From JAGSOU01 sp049974865 (GTDB lineage Bacteria > Pseudomonadota > Alphaproteobacteria > Rhodobacterales > Rhodobacteraceae), in the NCBI GenBank assembly GCA_049974865.1, contig JBNGCX010000009.1:1-64000 (forward strand): 64,000 bases of DNA, given 5' to 3'. The notes below the pieces were generated by a model that saw only the letters and a list, made by a program, of their open reading frames with translations, ran no database searches and was not told where the DNA came from. The first letter of the stretch is position 1. Every line of letters begins with the position of its first letter. The position numbers and the translations under genes were made by a program. Positions 7,948-15,710 of the stretch are shown here, piece by piece.

Positions 7948-9081
7948 GTGGCCCGATCTGCCCCCTCTTTCACCATCGGGATCGAGGAGGAATACCTGCT
8001 CGTCGATCTGGAAAGCTGCGACCTGGCCGAAGCGCCCCCTGCCCTGATGGAAGAGGCGGGCGCCGCGCTGGAGGGGCAGTTCGGCCCGGAATTCCTGCAA
8101 TGCCAGGTGGAGATCGGCACCCGTGTCTGCCGCAACATCTCCGGGGCACGCGAGGAGCTGAAGCGCCTGCGCGGCACCGTCGCCGACATCGCGCGGGCGC
8201 ATGGGCTGGCCCCCATCGCCGCCTCCTGCCACCCGTTCGGCAAGTGGCAGAGGCAGCACCACACCGACAAGGAACGCTACAACGTCATCTCGAAGAACCT
8301 CGCCGGGGTGGCCCGGCGGCTGCTGATCTGCGGGATGCATGTGCATGTCGGCATCGACGAGCCCGACATGCGCATCGACCTGATGAACCAGCTCACCTAT
8401 TTCCTGCCCCACCTTCTGGCGCTGAGCACCTCCTCGCCCTACTGGGAGGGAGAGGATACGGGGCTGAGTTCCTTCCGGATGACGGTGTTCGGCAACCTGC
8501 CCCGCACCGGCCTGCCGCCGCGCTTTGTCAGCTGGGGCGAATATGAGCGGTCGGTGGGCGTGCTGGTCGATCTCGGCCTGATCGAGGACGCCAGCAAGAT
8601 CTGGTGGGACCTGCGCCCCTCGGCCCGCTTCCCCACAATCGAATCGCGGATCTGCGATGTCTCGCCCCGGACGGAGGACGCGCTGACGCTGGCGGCGCTG
8701 ACGCAATGCCTGGCCCGGATGCTCTACCGCCTGTCGCTGCGCAACCAGCGCTGGCGGCTGCACGACAATTTCCTTGTCGCCGAGAACCGCTGGCGGGCCG
8801 AGCGCTATGGCCCCGGCGACGGGCTGATCGATTTCGGCACGCGCGAGTTGCGCCCGATGGCCGACCTGCTGGAGGAGATGCTGGCGCTGATCGCCGAGGA
8901 TGCCGAGGCGCTGGGGTGCGTGGCCGAGGTCGAGGCCGCGCGGGGCATCGTGCAAAACGGCACCTCGGCCGACCGGCAGCGCGCGACGTTCAAGGCCGCC
9001 CGCGCCGAGGGGCAAAGCCGCAAGGACGCGCAGCGCGCCGTGGTGCGCCAACTGATCGAGGAATTCCACGAGGGGCTGTGA
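7948..9081 (+). CDS. YbdK/GCS2-type carboxylate-amine ligase
   Basis: 377 residues of the glutamate-cysteine ligase type 2 family (YbdK/EgtA-like). It begins FTIGIEEEYLLVD, the ATP-grasp-like GCS2 signature, followed by CHPFGKW, CGMHVHVGI, PYWEGEDTGLSSFR, WWDLRPSARFPTIESRICD and FGTRELRP. Family members make ATP-dependent gamma-glutamyl or similar amide bonds; the true substrate of YbdK proteins is uncertain, so it should not be read as glutathione synthesis. The start is a GTG at 7948 with ACGGAGG nearby. It stands alone after the mmsA terminator and before the L,D-transpeptidase gene. It is full length and intact. Confidence 0.92.
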   Translation: MARSAPSFTIGIEEEYLLVDLESCDLAEAPPALMEEAGAALEGQFGPEFLQCQVEIGTRVCRNISGAREELKRLRGTVADIARAHGLAPIAASCHPFGKWQRQHHTDKERYNVISKNLAGVARRLLICGMHVHVGIDEPDMRIDLMNQLTYFLPHLLALSTSSPYWEGEDTGLSSFRMTVFGNLPRTGLPPRFVSWGEYERSVGVLVDLGLIEDASKIWWDLRPSARFPTIESRICDVSPRTEDALTLAALTQCLARMLYRLSLRNQRWRLHDNFLVAENRWRAERYGPGDGLIDFGTRELRPMADLLEEMLALIAEDAEALGCVAEVEAARGIVQNGTSADRQRATFKAARAEGQSRKDAQRAVVRQLIEEFHEGL

Positions 9082-9120
9082 GCGAATGCCGGGCGAAGAG
9101 GGCGGCTTCCCTGCGAAGGG

Positions 9121-9178
9121 CGGCGCCCGACCCTGGGTGGGCGCGAATAGCGCCCTCCCGGCGGGAGGGTCGGGCGCT
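9121..9178. repeat. compound palindrome in the 306-bp gap before the L,D-transpeptidase gene
   Basis: Outer arms CGGCGCCCGACCCT (9121-9134) and AGGGTCGGGCGCTG (9165-9178 region) differ at one base. Inside are two smaller hairpins, GGGCGC/GCGCCC (9139-9155) and CTCCCG/CGGGAG (9155-9167). Such cruciform elements may be dispersed repeats or terminators. The rest of the gap (9179-9387) shows no gene that I can support. Confidence 0.5.
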
Positions 9179-9387
9179 GCCCGGGCGACGGACCGGCCGG
9201 CCGCTTCCCCGTGCTGATTTTCAGGGCAGCGGGGCCTCGAAACCGCTCATTCTGCTGCCGTCAACACCCTTCCCCACAACACAATTCCGTGTATTCCGTT
9301 TTTGTGATCTGTCCGCCTCTGGCCGGATCACCGGACCTGTGGGAAGGTCCCGCCATCGAGCATCCAACGACTTGGAGGACAGTGTTC

Positions 9388-9969
9388 ATGTCACGCCACA
9401 TCCCCTCGCGCCGGGCAGTGCTGACCGGCCTTGCCACCACCCTCGCCACGCCCTCGATCCTGCGCGCCGAGACGCCCGAGCCGCTGGTCCGCGGCGACGA
9501 GCGGGTGCGCCGCAACGCCTCGAGCTTCACCATCCAGCGCTGGGAGGACCATTTCGAAACCCTCGGCAAGGCCGCCATCGTGGCCGACACCACCTCGCGC
9601 GCCCTTCATTTCTGGAGCGGCGACGGGCAGGATTACCGCCTCTACCCCACCTCGGTGCCGATGAGCGAGGAACTCACCCGCCGCGGCTACACTGAGATCG
9701 TGCGCAAGCGCGTGGGCCCCGACTGGCGCCCCACCCGGGACATGCTGGCCCGCGACCCCGACCTGCCGCGCTACATGCCGCCGGGCCCCGGAAACCCGCT
9801 GGGCACCCATGCCATGTATCTCAGCTGGCCAGCCTACCTGATCCACGGCACGCATGACACGCGCAAGATCGGGCGGCGGTCGTCGTCGGGCTGCATCGGG
9901 CTCTATAACGAAAAGATCGCCGAGCTGTTCCAGATCGCCCCCATCGGCACGCAGGTCCGGCTGATTTAG
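9388..9969 (+). CDS. secreted L,D-transpeptidase (YkuD/ErfK family)
   Basis: 193 residues. It has an N-terminal signal with a twin-arginine-like start (MSRHIPSRRAVLTGLATTLA, possible cleavage near ILRA-ET). The YkuD catalytic domain covers about residues 55-193 and carries the conserved histidine in YLIHGTH and the catalytic Cys169 in SSSGCIGL. Such enzymes crosslink peptidoglycan stems (3-3 bonds) or attach proteins in the periplasm. The ATG at 9388 was chosen for CTTGGAGGACAG upstream and for the signal peptide; the longer upstream frame reads through non-coding palindromes. It is the last host gene before the prophage, whose left end is about 24 bp after the stop. Confidence 0.93.
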   Translation: MSRHIPSRRAVLTGLATTLATPSILRAETPEPLVRGDERVRRNASSFTIQRWEDHFETLGKAAIVADTTSRALHFWSGDGQDYRLYPTSVPMSEELTRRGYTEIVRKRVGPDWRPTRDMLARDPDLPRYMPPGPGNPLGTHAMYLSWPAYLIHGTHDTRKIGRRSSSGCIGLYNEKIAELFQIAPIGTQVRLI

Positions 9970-9987
9970 CAAAGCCGATTTGCCAAA

Positions 9988-9992
9988 CCTCC
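9988..9992. repeat. candidate target-site duplication, left copy (CCTCC)
   Basis: CCTCC directly before TGTTAGTTGACAC. The same five bases follow a terminal CA at 48575-48579. Mu-like elements start with TG, end with CA and duplicate 5 bp. A chance match is not excluded. Confidence 0.4.
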
Positions 9993-10281
9993 TGTTAGTT
10001 GACACTTATTCGTTCAGGGATACCGGAAGAGGCTGGAGAAAGCCGGAAGATGCCGGAAGGCCAACGAAAACAGGGCCTTGAAGGGAAGATGGAGTCAGCA
10101 ACGCCGAAGAGGCACAAATCTGCAGAACCGTGGTGAACAGGCCCAGGGAGGGCCGATGGAGCGCAGTAAGGGCAGTCGCGGGCGAAGTGTCATTGGCCGC
10201 GGCAAAACCCTTTTAAAATGGCGGTTTAAGCATGACATATCGCTTGGAAATGCCTTTAGAGACGGTTTCACCAGGTCGGTG
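9993..10281. other. prophage left-end non-coding region
   Basis: About 290 bp without a gene I can support. It starts with the putative terminal TGTTAGTTGACAC and contains three CCGGAAG direct repeats (10023, 10043 and 10053). Transposase-binding sites are expected here by analogy with Mu, but no motif is shared clearly with the right end. Confidence 0.4.
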
Positions 10282-10395
10282 AACATGCCAATTGAGTGGC
10301 ATGTTTAGCAGGCATTGGCATGTTCACCGTAAGAGATTGTTTTAGCGTAATAATACTCCGCTCCACAACCGCAGCGGAAAAGTTGGAACATGCCA
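10282..10395. repeat. cluster of four AACATGCCA sites near the prophage left end
   Basis: AACATGCCA at 10282-10290 (+), its complement TGGCATGTT at 10297-10305 and 10316-10324, and AACATGCCA again at 10387-10395. The first two form an inverted pair with a 6-nt spacer. Three of the four copies extend to GAACATGCCAAT or its complement. They lie in an AT-richer stretch just upstream of the small membrane-protein gene. They are likely protein-binding sites (transposase, repressor or an accessory regulator); no copy of this cluster occurs at the right end. Confidence 0.6.
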
Positions 10396-10477
10396 ATGAT
10401 TTCACGGTTGCAGAGATGCGCTGCGGGGCGCGAGAATATTCGTACAGGTCAATTCAACAGAACTAGGAGTTCGTTAG

Positions 10478-10789
10478 ATGATTATGTTGCGCATTGTATC
10501 TTGGGCAGCCTTTGGTGGTGGCGCCGTCTGCCTCGTGGCGCTCCTGGGAACAGGAGACTGGTTCTTCCTCATGCCAGCGATTTCGGGGAGCGTATCCGGT
10601 GCCGTTTTCGCGGCGATGGACCGGGCGATCGGCATCCTCGAGGACATCGCCGGATCGGTCAAGGCAGGGGGCAGCAACGAAGTGCAGGTCGAGCAAGCCA
10701 TCGTCGCACCAGCTGAAGTACGAGCTCCCCGCAGCATCGACGAGCTGTCCCGGGACCTCGAGCGTATGAAGTCTGCCTTGGACGCCTGA
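10478..10789 (+). CDS. small two-helix membrane protein in the prophage left end
   Basis: 103 residues. Two hydrophobic segments lie at about residues 4-25 (LRIVSWAAFGGGAVCLVALLG) and 28-50, followed by a charged, probably cytosolic tail with EVQVEQ and SIDELSRDLERMKSALDA, which looks like a short coiled coil. I recognise no family. The start has TAGGAG 9-14 nt upstream. It lies outside the repressor, between the left end and the lysogeny switch, where accessory lysogenic genes (superinfection exclusion, host defence) are often carried; that role is inferred. It is convergent with the repressor gene, with a GCCGGC-N7-GCCGGC hairpin between their ends. Confidence 0.6.
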   Translation: MIMLRIVSWAAFGGGAVCLVALLGTGDWFFLMPAISGSVSGAVFAAMDRAIGILEDIAGSVKAGGSNEVQVEQAIVAPAEVRAPRSIDELSRDLERMKSALDA

Positions 10790-10813
10790 AGCCGGCCAAG
10801 AGAGCCGGCACCA

Positions 10814-11497
10814 TCATACCGTAGAGAATACCACCCTCACCCTGGCGATAGGCTGGAAGTCGGTCGCCTCCGGGTCGTTGATGAAGACCGGCGGATAGAC
10901 GGGGTTGTCCGAGATCATGGCTACCCAGCTCTCGCCCGGCTTCTGCGCCTGCTGGAGGCGCTTTACGACGATCGCCTCCTCATGCCGGATGAGGTAGATG
11001 CCAGGGTGTGACCAGTCAGCCTTGCCGCGGAAATCGACCAGGACATAGGCGCCGTCTGGAATGGTCGGCGCCATGCTGTCCCCCCGCACTCGGACGAGGC
11101 CCGCCAGATCGGCGGCGATGCCATGGCGCATCAGCCAGGACCGCGTGAAGGCCACCTGGTCAGAGGCGGCCTCGGACAGCGGAATGATGCCGTTCCCGGC
11201 TGCGGCATCGACATCGTAGACGCCCACCGGCGCGTATTCCTGGTCATCAATTGTGACCTCGCCTGACATTGGCCTGGTCCGATCCGGCAACACAGGGTTC
11301 TTCTCGCCGGTCAGGATGAAGAGAACGTCCGCGCCTTTGGACGCGATCCTCTGGAAATATAATCCGTCCGGATACCTTTCGCCTTTCTCGTAGCGCACCT
11401 GCGACGGCTTGCTGGCCCCCGCGAGAGCCGCAAAGGCCGCTTGGCTTAAACCAAGCCTCTCTCTTTCAGATCGTAGACGGTCACCAACGCTATCCAT
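10814..11497 (-). CDS. phage repressor, HTH plus S24 (LexA-like) peptidase
   Basis: 227 residues. An N-terminal Cro/CI-type HTH (residues about 5-60: GDRLRSERERLGLSQAAFAALAG) is followed by a linker and an S24 peptidase domain with catalytic Ser141 (VRGDSMAPTI) and Lys179 (AIVVKRL). A likely self-cleavage bond is Ala100-Gly101 (DAAAGNG). It should hold the prophage silent and be inactivated by RecA-stimulated cleavage after DNA damage. Mu's own repressor is not of this type; S24 repressors are usual in B3/RcapMu-like transposable phages. The start at 11497 lies inside an ATCC-N4-GGAT palindrome, suggesting autoregulation. Longer in-frame starts would run into the neighbour's coding region. 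Confidence 0.92.
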   Translation of the reverse strand: MDSVGDRLRSERERLGLSQAAFAALAGASKPSQVRYEKGERYPDGLYFQRIASKGADVLFILTGEKNPVLPDRTRPMSGEVTIDDQEYAPVGVYDVDAAAGNGIIPLSEAASDQVAFTRSWLMRHGIAADLAGLVRVRGDSMAPTIPDGAYVLVDFRGKADWSHPGIYLIRHEEAIVVKRLQQAQKPGESWVAMISDNPVYPPVFINDPEATDFQPIARVRVVFSTV

Positions 11498-11543
11498 TTG
11501 GATCACTTTTCCCTTGACGTTATCCAAACGGATAACCATTATC
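11492..11543. promoter_or_regulatory. lysogeny-switch operators and early promoter
   Basis: Operator 1: ATCC-ATTT-GGAT at 11492-11503, covering the repressor start codon. Operator 2: TTATCC-AAAC-GGATAA at 11520-11535; centres are 30 bp apart. A third, weaker palindrome GATAA-CCA-TTATC overlaps at 11531-11543. A near-consensus sigma-70 promoter reads rightward: TTGACG (11514-11519), 17-bp spacer, CATTAT (11537-11542), with operator 2 filling the spacer, so repressor binding would block early transcription. Confidence 0.75.
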
Positions 11544-11576
11544 GCTACACCAGAGGCGAGCGTAAGTAGCAAATCC

Positions 11577-11864
11577 ATGACAGAAAAAATCACGAAATTC
11601 CAGCCGGGCGCGATTTTGCACGAGGCGATCATCGGCGCCTTCCGCGCCAACGGGGACAATTTCAACGACTGGTGTCGCCGCAACTCCATCACGCCGTCGG
11701 TGGCGCGCAACGCCACATTCGGCCAGTCGCGCGGCCCGGCGGGCGAGGCGCTGCTGGCCCGGCTGATCGAAGGCGCCGGCCGCGATTTCGTAGAGCGCGC
11801 CTATGCCAAGCACCTGGCCGAGCATGCGGCGCAGTTCGCGGAGCAGGCCCATGGCAAAGGTTGA
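11577..11864 (+). CDS. Ner-position DNA-binding protein (putative)
   Basis: 95 residues (MTEKITKFQPGAILHEAIIG, DNFNDWCRRNSITPSVARNATFGQSRG, then a helical C-terminus). It is the first gene of the rightward early operon, divergent from the repressor, where Mu has ner and other phages have cro. The region WCRRNSITPSVARNATFG looks like a helix-turn-helix with an N-terminal helix before it. The expected function is to repress early and repressor promoters during lytic growth. The ATG at 11577 is in the correct place just after the promoter; a longer open frame upstream passes through the operators. The family was not identified with certainty. Confidence 0.65.
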   Translation: MTEKITKFQPGAILHEAIIGAFRANGDNFNDWCRRNSITPSVARNATFGQSRGPAGEALLARLIEGAGRDFVERAYAKHLAEHAAQFAEQAHGKG

Positions 11865-12117
11865 CTTTCACAGAGCCGCCACTCGCGGACCCTCGCCGAC
11901 CGGCGAGCGGGTCAGCCCGCGCGCGTCCTCCCTGCGCGCGGGCTGGCTGCGAGTAAAGGCATGGTCCGACCGGATCGATGACAGTTGGACCGGGGACTGG
12001 ATTGGGGGGCTGGCTCTGGCCGCGCTGCTCGTGATGCTGACCTTCATGGCCGGCGCATTCTCCAAGCACGCCGCCCCCGTCGTCTCCATTTCTGACGTCG
12101 AGGCAGGCCACGAATGA
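11851..12117 (+). CDS. single-pass membrane protein, early operon
   Basis: 88 residues starting MAKVDFHRAATRG. A basic N-terminal half is followed by one transmembrane helix (residues about 50-70, WIGGLALAALLVMLTFMAGAF) and a short tail SISDVEAGHE. The start overlaps the end of the previous gene by 14 nt and the stop overlaps the next ATG by 4 nt, so it is translationally coupled. No known family. Membrane proteins at this spot are seen in related transposable phages, but the function is unknown. Confidence 0.65.
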   Translation: MAKVDFHRAATRGPSPTGERVSPRASSLRAGWLRVKAWSDRIDDSWTGDWIGGLALAALLVMLTFMAGAFSKHAAPVVSISDVEAGHE

Positions 12118-12344
12118 ACGCGGCGCCGCTCACCTCCCCCAGGCTGCAGCGCGTTTTGCAGCTGCTGCGCGACGGTCGCCCCCACACGACGCGCGACATC
12201 GTGCGCCGGGCCAGGGTGATGGCGGTGAACGCCTGCATTTCCGAACTGCGCCAGCACGGCGCCGAGATCATGTGCCAGTGCCGCCGGGTGAACGGCGCGC
12301 GGCGCTACTACTACACGATGCTGAAAGGGCCGAAGGATGCGTGA
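12114..12344 (+). CDS. small winged-helix DNA-binding protein
   Basis: 76 residues. The pattern LQRVLQLLRDGRPHTTRDIVRRARVMAVNACISELRQHGAEIMCQ followed by a beta-hairpin RRVNGARRYYYTM is a classic winged helix of the type used in phage early regions (DNA-binding 'helix-turn-helix domain' proteins). Start and stop overlap both neighbours by a few bases. It probably tunes early transcription or assists replication initiation. The fold call is fairly strong, the role is inferred from position. Confidence 0.7.
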   Translation: MNAAPLTSPRLQRVLQLLRDGRPHTTRDIVRRARVMAVNACISELRQHGAEIMCQCRRVNGARRYYYTMLKGPKDA

Positions 12345-13209
12345 GGCGAAGCTGCTGGAAACCAAGGTGGTGCCCCTGGCGGAGATCGACACCGCCCATC
12401 GCAAGAGGCCAGTGTCTGAAAAGGCGGTCGCGGCGCTCAAGGCCTCCGTAGAGGAACTCGGCTTCATCAAGGATCCGGTCGACCTTCGACGGGTGCGGCA
12501 CCAAGGTGGAAAACTCCGGCTGTTGGCTGGAGGCCACCGTCTCGAGGTCGCGCGGCAGCTCGGCTGGGAAGGCATCCGGGCGGATATCTGGGACTGCTCG
12601 GACGACTGGGCCGAACTGTTGGAGATCGACGACAACATCGCCGGGGCCGAACTCACGGTTCTCGATACCGCGGTATTCCTGGCCGAGAGAAAACGGCTTT
12701 ACGAGAAACTGCATCCCGAAGCGAAGCGCGGCTTCGCCGGGGGCAAGGCGCGCCACGGTCAGCTAACTGGCGATTTGACAGTTAGCAGCTTCGCGGCATC
12801 GACCGCAGAGAAGTTCGGCGTGTCCGAAAGCAAGGTGTTCCGCCTGCTGGCCGCGGGCGCCGCGTTGGCCCCTGATGAGGTCAGAAGGCTTCGGTCTGCG
12901 CCCCGGCCGGTCACGCTGAGCGACATGCAGGCCATTGCGAAGATCGAAAGCGCCCCGGAACGCTATGACGTGGTGCAGGGTCTGGCAGAAGGAACGGTCA
13001 AGAGCGCAGCGCAGGCACGGAAAGCCTACGCTTCCAAACAACCCGGCGCCCCTGAAACAACCGCTAAAGACCCCGTTGAAGATGCGTTCAAGTCCCTCGC
13101 GACCGCCTGGAAGCGCGCGCCGATGGCCGCGCGGCGACGGTTTGTCGAGCAAGAGCATGTCGCACTGTTCAACATGCTGCGGGATCTCGACGGAGGGTTG
13201 TCCGAATGA
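12337..13209 (+). CDS. ParB/Srx-like nuclease-fold protein upstream of transposase
   Basis: 290 residues. The N-terminal ParB-like domain (about residues 8-110) contains KRPVSEKAVAALKASVEELGFIKDPVDL and the GGHRLEVARQLGW motif that corresponds to the ParB GERR box. A central helical DNA-binding part (TAEKFGVSESKVFRLLAAG) looks like an HTH. The C-terminal region resembles the KfrB/ParB-like tails of B3-type phages. Such genes precede the transposase in many D3112/B3-like transposable phages; they may bind DNA or NTP. The GTG/ATG choice is clear: ATG at 12337 overlaps the previous gene by 8 nt. It is intact. Confidence 0.8.
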   Translation: MREAKLLETKVVPLAEIDTAHRKRPVSEKAVAALKASVEELGFIKDPVDLRRVRHQGGKLRLLAGGHRLEVARQLGWEGIRADIWDCSDDWAELLEIDDNIAGAELTVLDTAVFLAERKRLYEKLHPEAKRGFAGGKARHGQLTGDLTVSSFAASTAEKFGVSESKVFRLLAAGAALAPDEVRRLRSAPRPVTLSDMQAIAKIESAPERYDVVQGLAEGTVKSAAQARKAYASKQPGAPETTAKDPVEDAFKSLATAWKRAPMAARRRFVEQEHVALFNMLRDLDGGLSE

Positions 13210-15362
13210 CCCGAGGCGCCCCCGATCAGGTCTGGTGGACCGCGCGCGAGCTGGCCGAGGCCGCGCTTCCTGACATGCCGCAAGGGCGTACAGGCGTCGA
13301 GGCCATGGCCAAGCGCCTCAACTGGCGCGGTCACCCGCAGTTCGCCCGTCGGCGCAAGGGCCGCGGGGGCGGCTGGGAGTATCACTGGAAGCTCCTGCCC
13401 CTGCGCGCGCAGAAGAAGCTGCTGGCCGAGGCGGCGCCGGCGGAGGCCAAGGCGCCGTCCCGCCCGGACCGCGACGAGGCTTGGACATGGTTCGAAACCA
13501 TGCCCGAGACGGTGCAGGCCGAGGCCCGCCGCCGCCTGGACGTCATCCAGAAGGTCGAGGCGCTGGTCTCGGCCGGCAACACCAAGTTCCTCGCCGTCGG
13601 CGAAGTGGAACGGATGGTCGGCAAGAGCGACCGGACCGTCTGGAACTGGTTCGACATGATTGAGGGCGTGCGTGCCGATGACCGGCTGCCGTACCTCGCG
13701 CCCCGTCACCGCGCGGCCAAGCGCGCCTCGACCAGGGCCGAGTGCAGTGCGGAGTTCTGGGAGTTCCTCAAGGCCGACTTCCTGCGCAACGAGGCCCCCA
13801 GCTTCGCGACCTGCTACCGGCGCGCGGTGTAGGTCGCCAAGGATCAGGGCTGGAAAACCCTGCCCGAGCGCACCATGCGCCGACGGCTGAAGGCCGAGGT
13901 GCCGGAGACGACGCAGATCCTTTGCCGCAAGGGCGTGGACGCGCTCAAGGCGCTTTTCCCGGCCCAGACCCGCGACCGCCGCGCGCTGCATGCGATGGAG
14001 GCCGTGAACGCGGACTATCACCGCTTCGACGTCTTCGTGCGCTGGCCGCTGATGGAGGGCGTGGACGAGGAAGAGATCGTGCGCCCGCAGCTGGTCGCCT
14101 TCCAGGACATCTACTCCGGCCGGATCCTGAGCTGGCGGCTCGACAAGACGCCCAACAAGGTCGGCGTCTCGCTCGCGCTCGGCGACATGGTGGAGCGCTT
14201 CGGCATCCCCGAGCATATCCTGCTGGATAACGGCCGCGAGTTCGCCAACAAGTTCCTGACCGGCCAGGTGCCCACGCGCTTCCGCTTCAAGGTCAAGGAC
14301 GACGACATCCCGGGCATCCTGAAGACGCTGGGCTGCGAGGTGCATTGGGCAACGCCCTATTCGGGCCAGTCGAAGCCGATCGAGCGCGCCTTCCGCGACC
14401 TCTGCGACGCGGTGGCCAAGGATCCGCGCCTGGCTGGCGCCTATACCGGCAACCGGCCCGACGCCAAGCCCGAGAACTACGGCTCGCGGGCCATTCCGCT
14501 GGAGCGCTTCATCGAGATCGTCGAGGAGGGCATCGAGGAACACAACACGCGCGCCGGCCGCCGTGGCCAGACCGCGCAGGGCCGCAGCCTGCTGGAGACC
14601 TTCGAGGCCAGCTACGCCAATGCGCCGATCCGCAAGGCAACCGAGGAACAGCGCCGGCTCTGGCTGATGGGGGCCGTGGGCATCCGTTGCGACAGCAAGA
14701 CCGGCGTGATCCGCTTCCTGGGCAACGAGTACTGGAGCCCCTGGCTGCACGCCCACGTGGGCGAGAAGGTGGTGGCCAGGTTCGACCCGGCCGACCTGCG
14801 GGCCGGCCTGCATCTCTACGCGCTCGACGGAGGCTACCTGGGGCTCGCCGAGTGCAAGGTTGCCGCCGGCTTCTTCGACCTGGAAGAGGCCCGCAACCAC
14901 TCGGCCGCACGCCGCAAGTGGATGAAGGCCGAGAAGGCCGCTGCCGAGGCGGCGCGCAAGTTCAAGCTGGCCGAGATCGGCGATTACCTCGATTCCGCGC
15001 GCGGCGACGATACGGCGCCAGATCCGAAGGCCAAGGTTGTGAAGCCCGTATTCAAGAAGGCGGCACCCACCCAGCAGGCACCGCAGGCCAGCCCCGAGGA
15101 CGAGGCCGCTCACGCCGCGCTGGTGGCGGATTTCGCCGCACACAAGGCGCAGCGCCCGGTCCCGGACACCGAGAATGACGCCTCGCTGGAGCGCTACCTG
15201 CGCGCGCTCGAACTGGAGGCGCGGCTGGCGGACGGAGAGGACGTGCGCCGCGACGATCAGCGCTGGCTGAGCAGCTACCAGAATTCGCCGGAATACCGCG
15301 CCCATCGCGGCATGCACGAGAGCTTCGGCGACCGCTACCTGAAAGGAGGACAAACCCAATGA
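13206..15362 (+). pseudogene. MuA-type DDE transposase interrupted by an in-frame TAG
   Basis: One continuous frame of 718 codons with a single amber codon at 13830-13832 (CYRRAV-stop-VAKDQGW). The first part (13206-13832) encodes the N-terminal Mu-type DNA-binding domain (WWTARELAEAALPDMP, RGGGWEYHWKLLP) and the end-binding region. The second part (ATG at 13875) encodes the RNase H-like catalytic core and C-terminal region, overlapping the next ATG. The catalytic triad is intact: Asp in AVNADYHRFDVF, Asp in LLDNGREF and Glu in SKPIERAF, at full-length positions 270, 341 and 393, very near MuA D269, D336 and E392. A GAG, CAG, AAG or TGG codon needs only one change to become TAG. Read-through, restart at 13875 or a sequencing error are alternatives. 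Confidence 0.9.
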
Positions 15363-15643
15363 GCATTACCAATCACGAGGCCCTGATGCGCCGCATCCTG
15401 GCCGAGAAAGCCCTGGCCGCACGGGCGCAGCAGGTCGACGGCTTCGTCGAGCGCCTTGCCGGCGCCATCGATGACGGCGCGCTTCCATCCGTGATGCAGA
15501 TCATGGCCTCGGCATTCGCCGAGGGTCTGAACAGCCAGGCGCTCCACGATATCGCATCGGCCGAGCCCGACGAGTGGCCGCACCTGCGCGAACGCGCACA
15601 GGCCACGATCGAATACATCGATCTGCTGGAAACGATGGACTGA
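15359..15643 (+). CDS. small helical protein between transposase and MuB
   Basis: 94 residues, all-helical by pattern (MSITNHEALMRRILAEKALAARAQQ, FAEGLNSQALHDIASAEPDEWPHLRERAQATIEYIDLLETMD). The ATG overlaps the transposase stop, so it is coupled to the transposase frame. RBS AAAGGAGG lies 9 nt upstream. No family recognised; its position suggests a transposition accessory or an assembly partner of MuB, which is speculation. It is intact and of normal composition for this phage. Confidence 0.6.
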   Translation: MSITNHEALMRRILAEKALAARAQQVDGFVERLAGAIDDGALPSVMQIMASAFAEGLNSQALHDIASAEPDEWPHLRERAQATIEYIDLLETMD

Positions 15644-15710
15644 AGAGAAAGGTGCCGCCCGGTGGGGTCGAGCCACACGAGCGGCGATGTCAACGAAGAC
15701 GGAGGCAAAA

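Noticed and set aside
6292..9069. 925-codon minus-strand open frame antisense to mmsA and the YbdK-type gene
   Set aside because: Both + strand genes are well supported; the antisense translation is Ala/Gly/Arg-rich without domains.
10078..10308. Small open frame in the prophage left end (possible basic protein from ATG at 10156)
   Set aside because: It overlaps the AACATGCCA site cluster, the spacing from GGGAGGG to the ATG is short, and the sequence has no family resemblance. I treat the region as regulatory.
15687..15710. ATG at 15687 as MuB start
   Set aside because: No Shine-Dalgarno sequence before it, whereas GTG at 15711 follows GGAGG at 5 nt; the 8 extra residues are not decisive.
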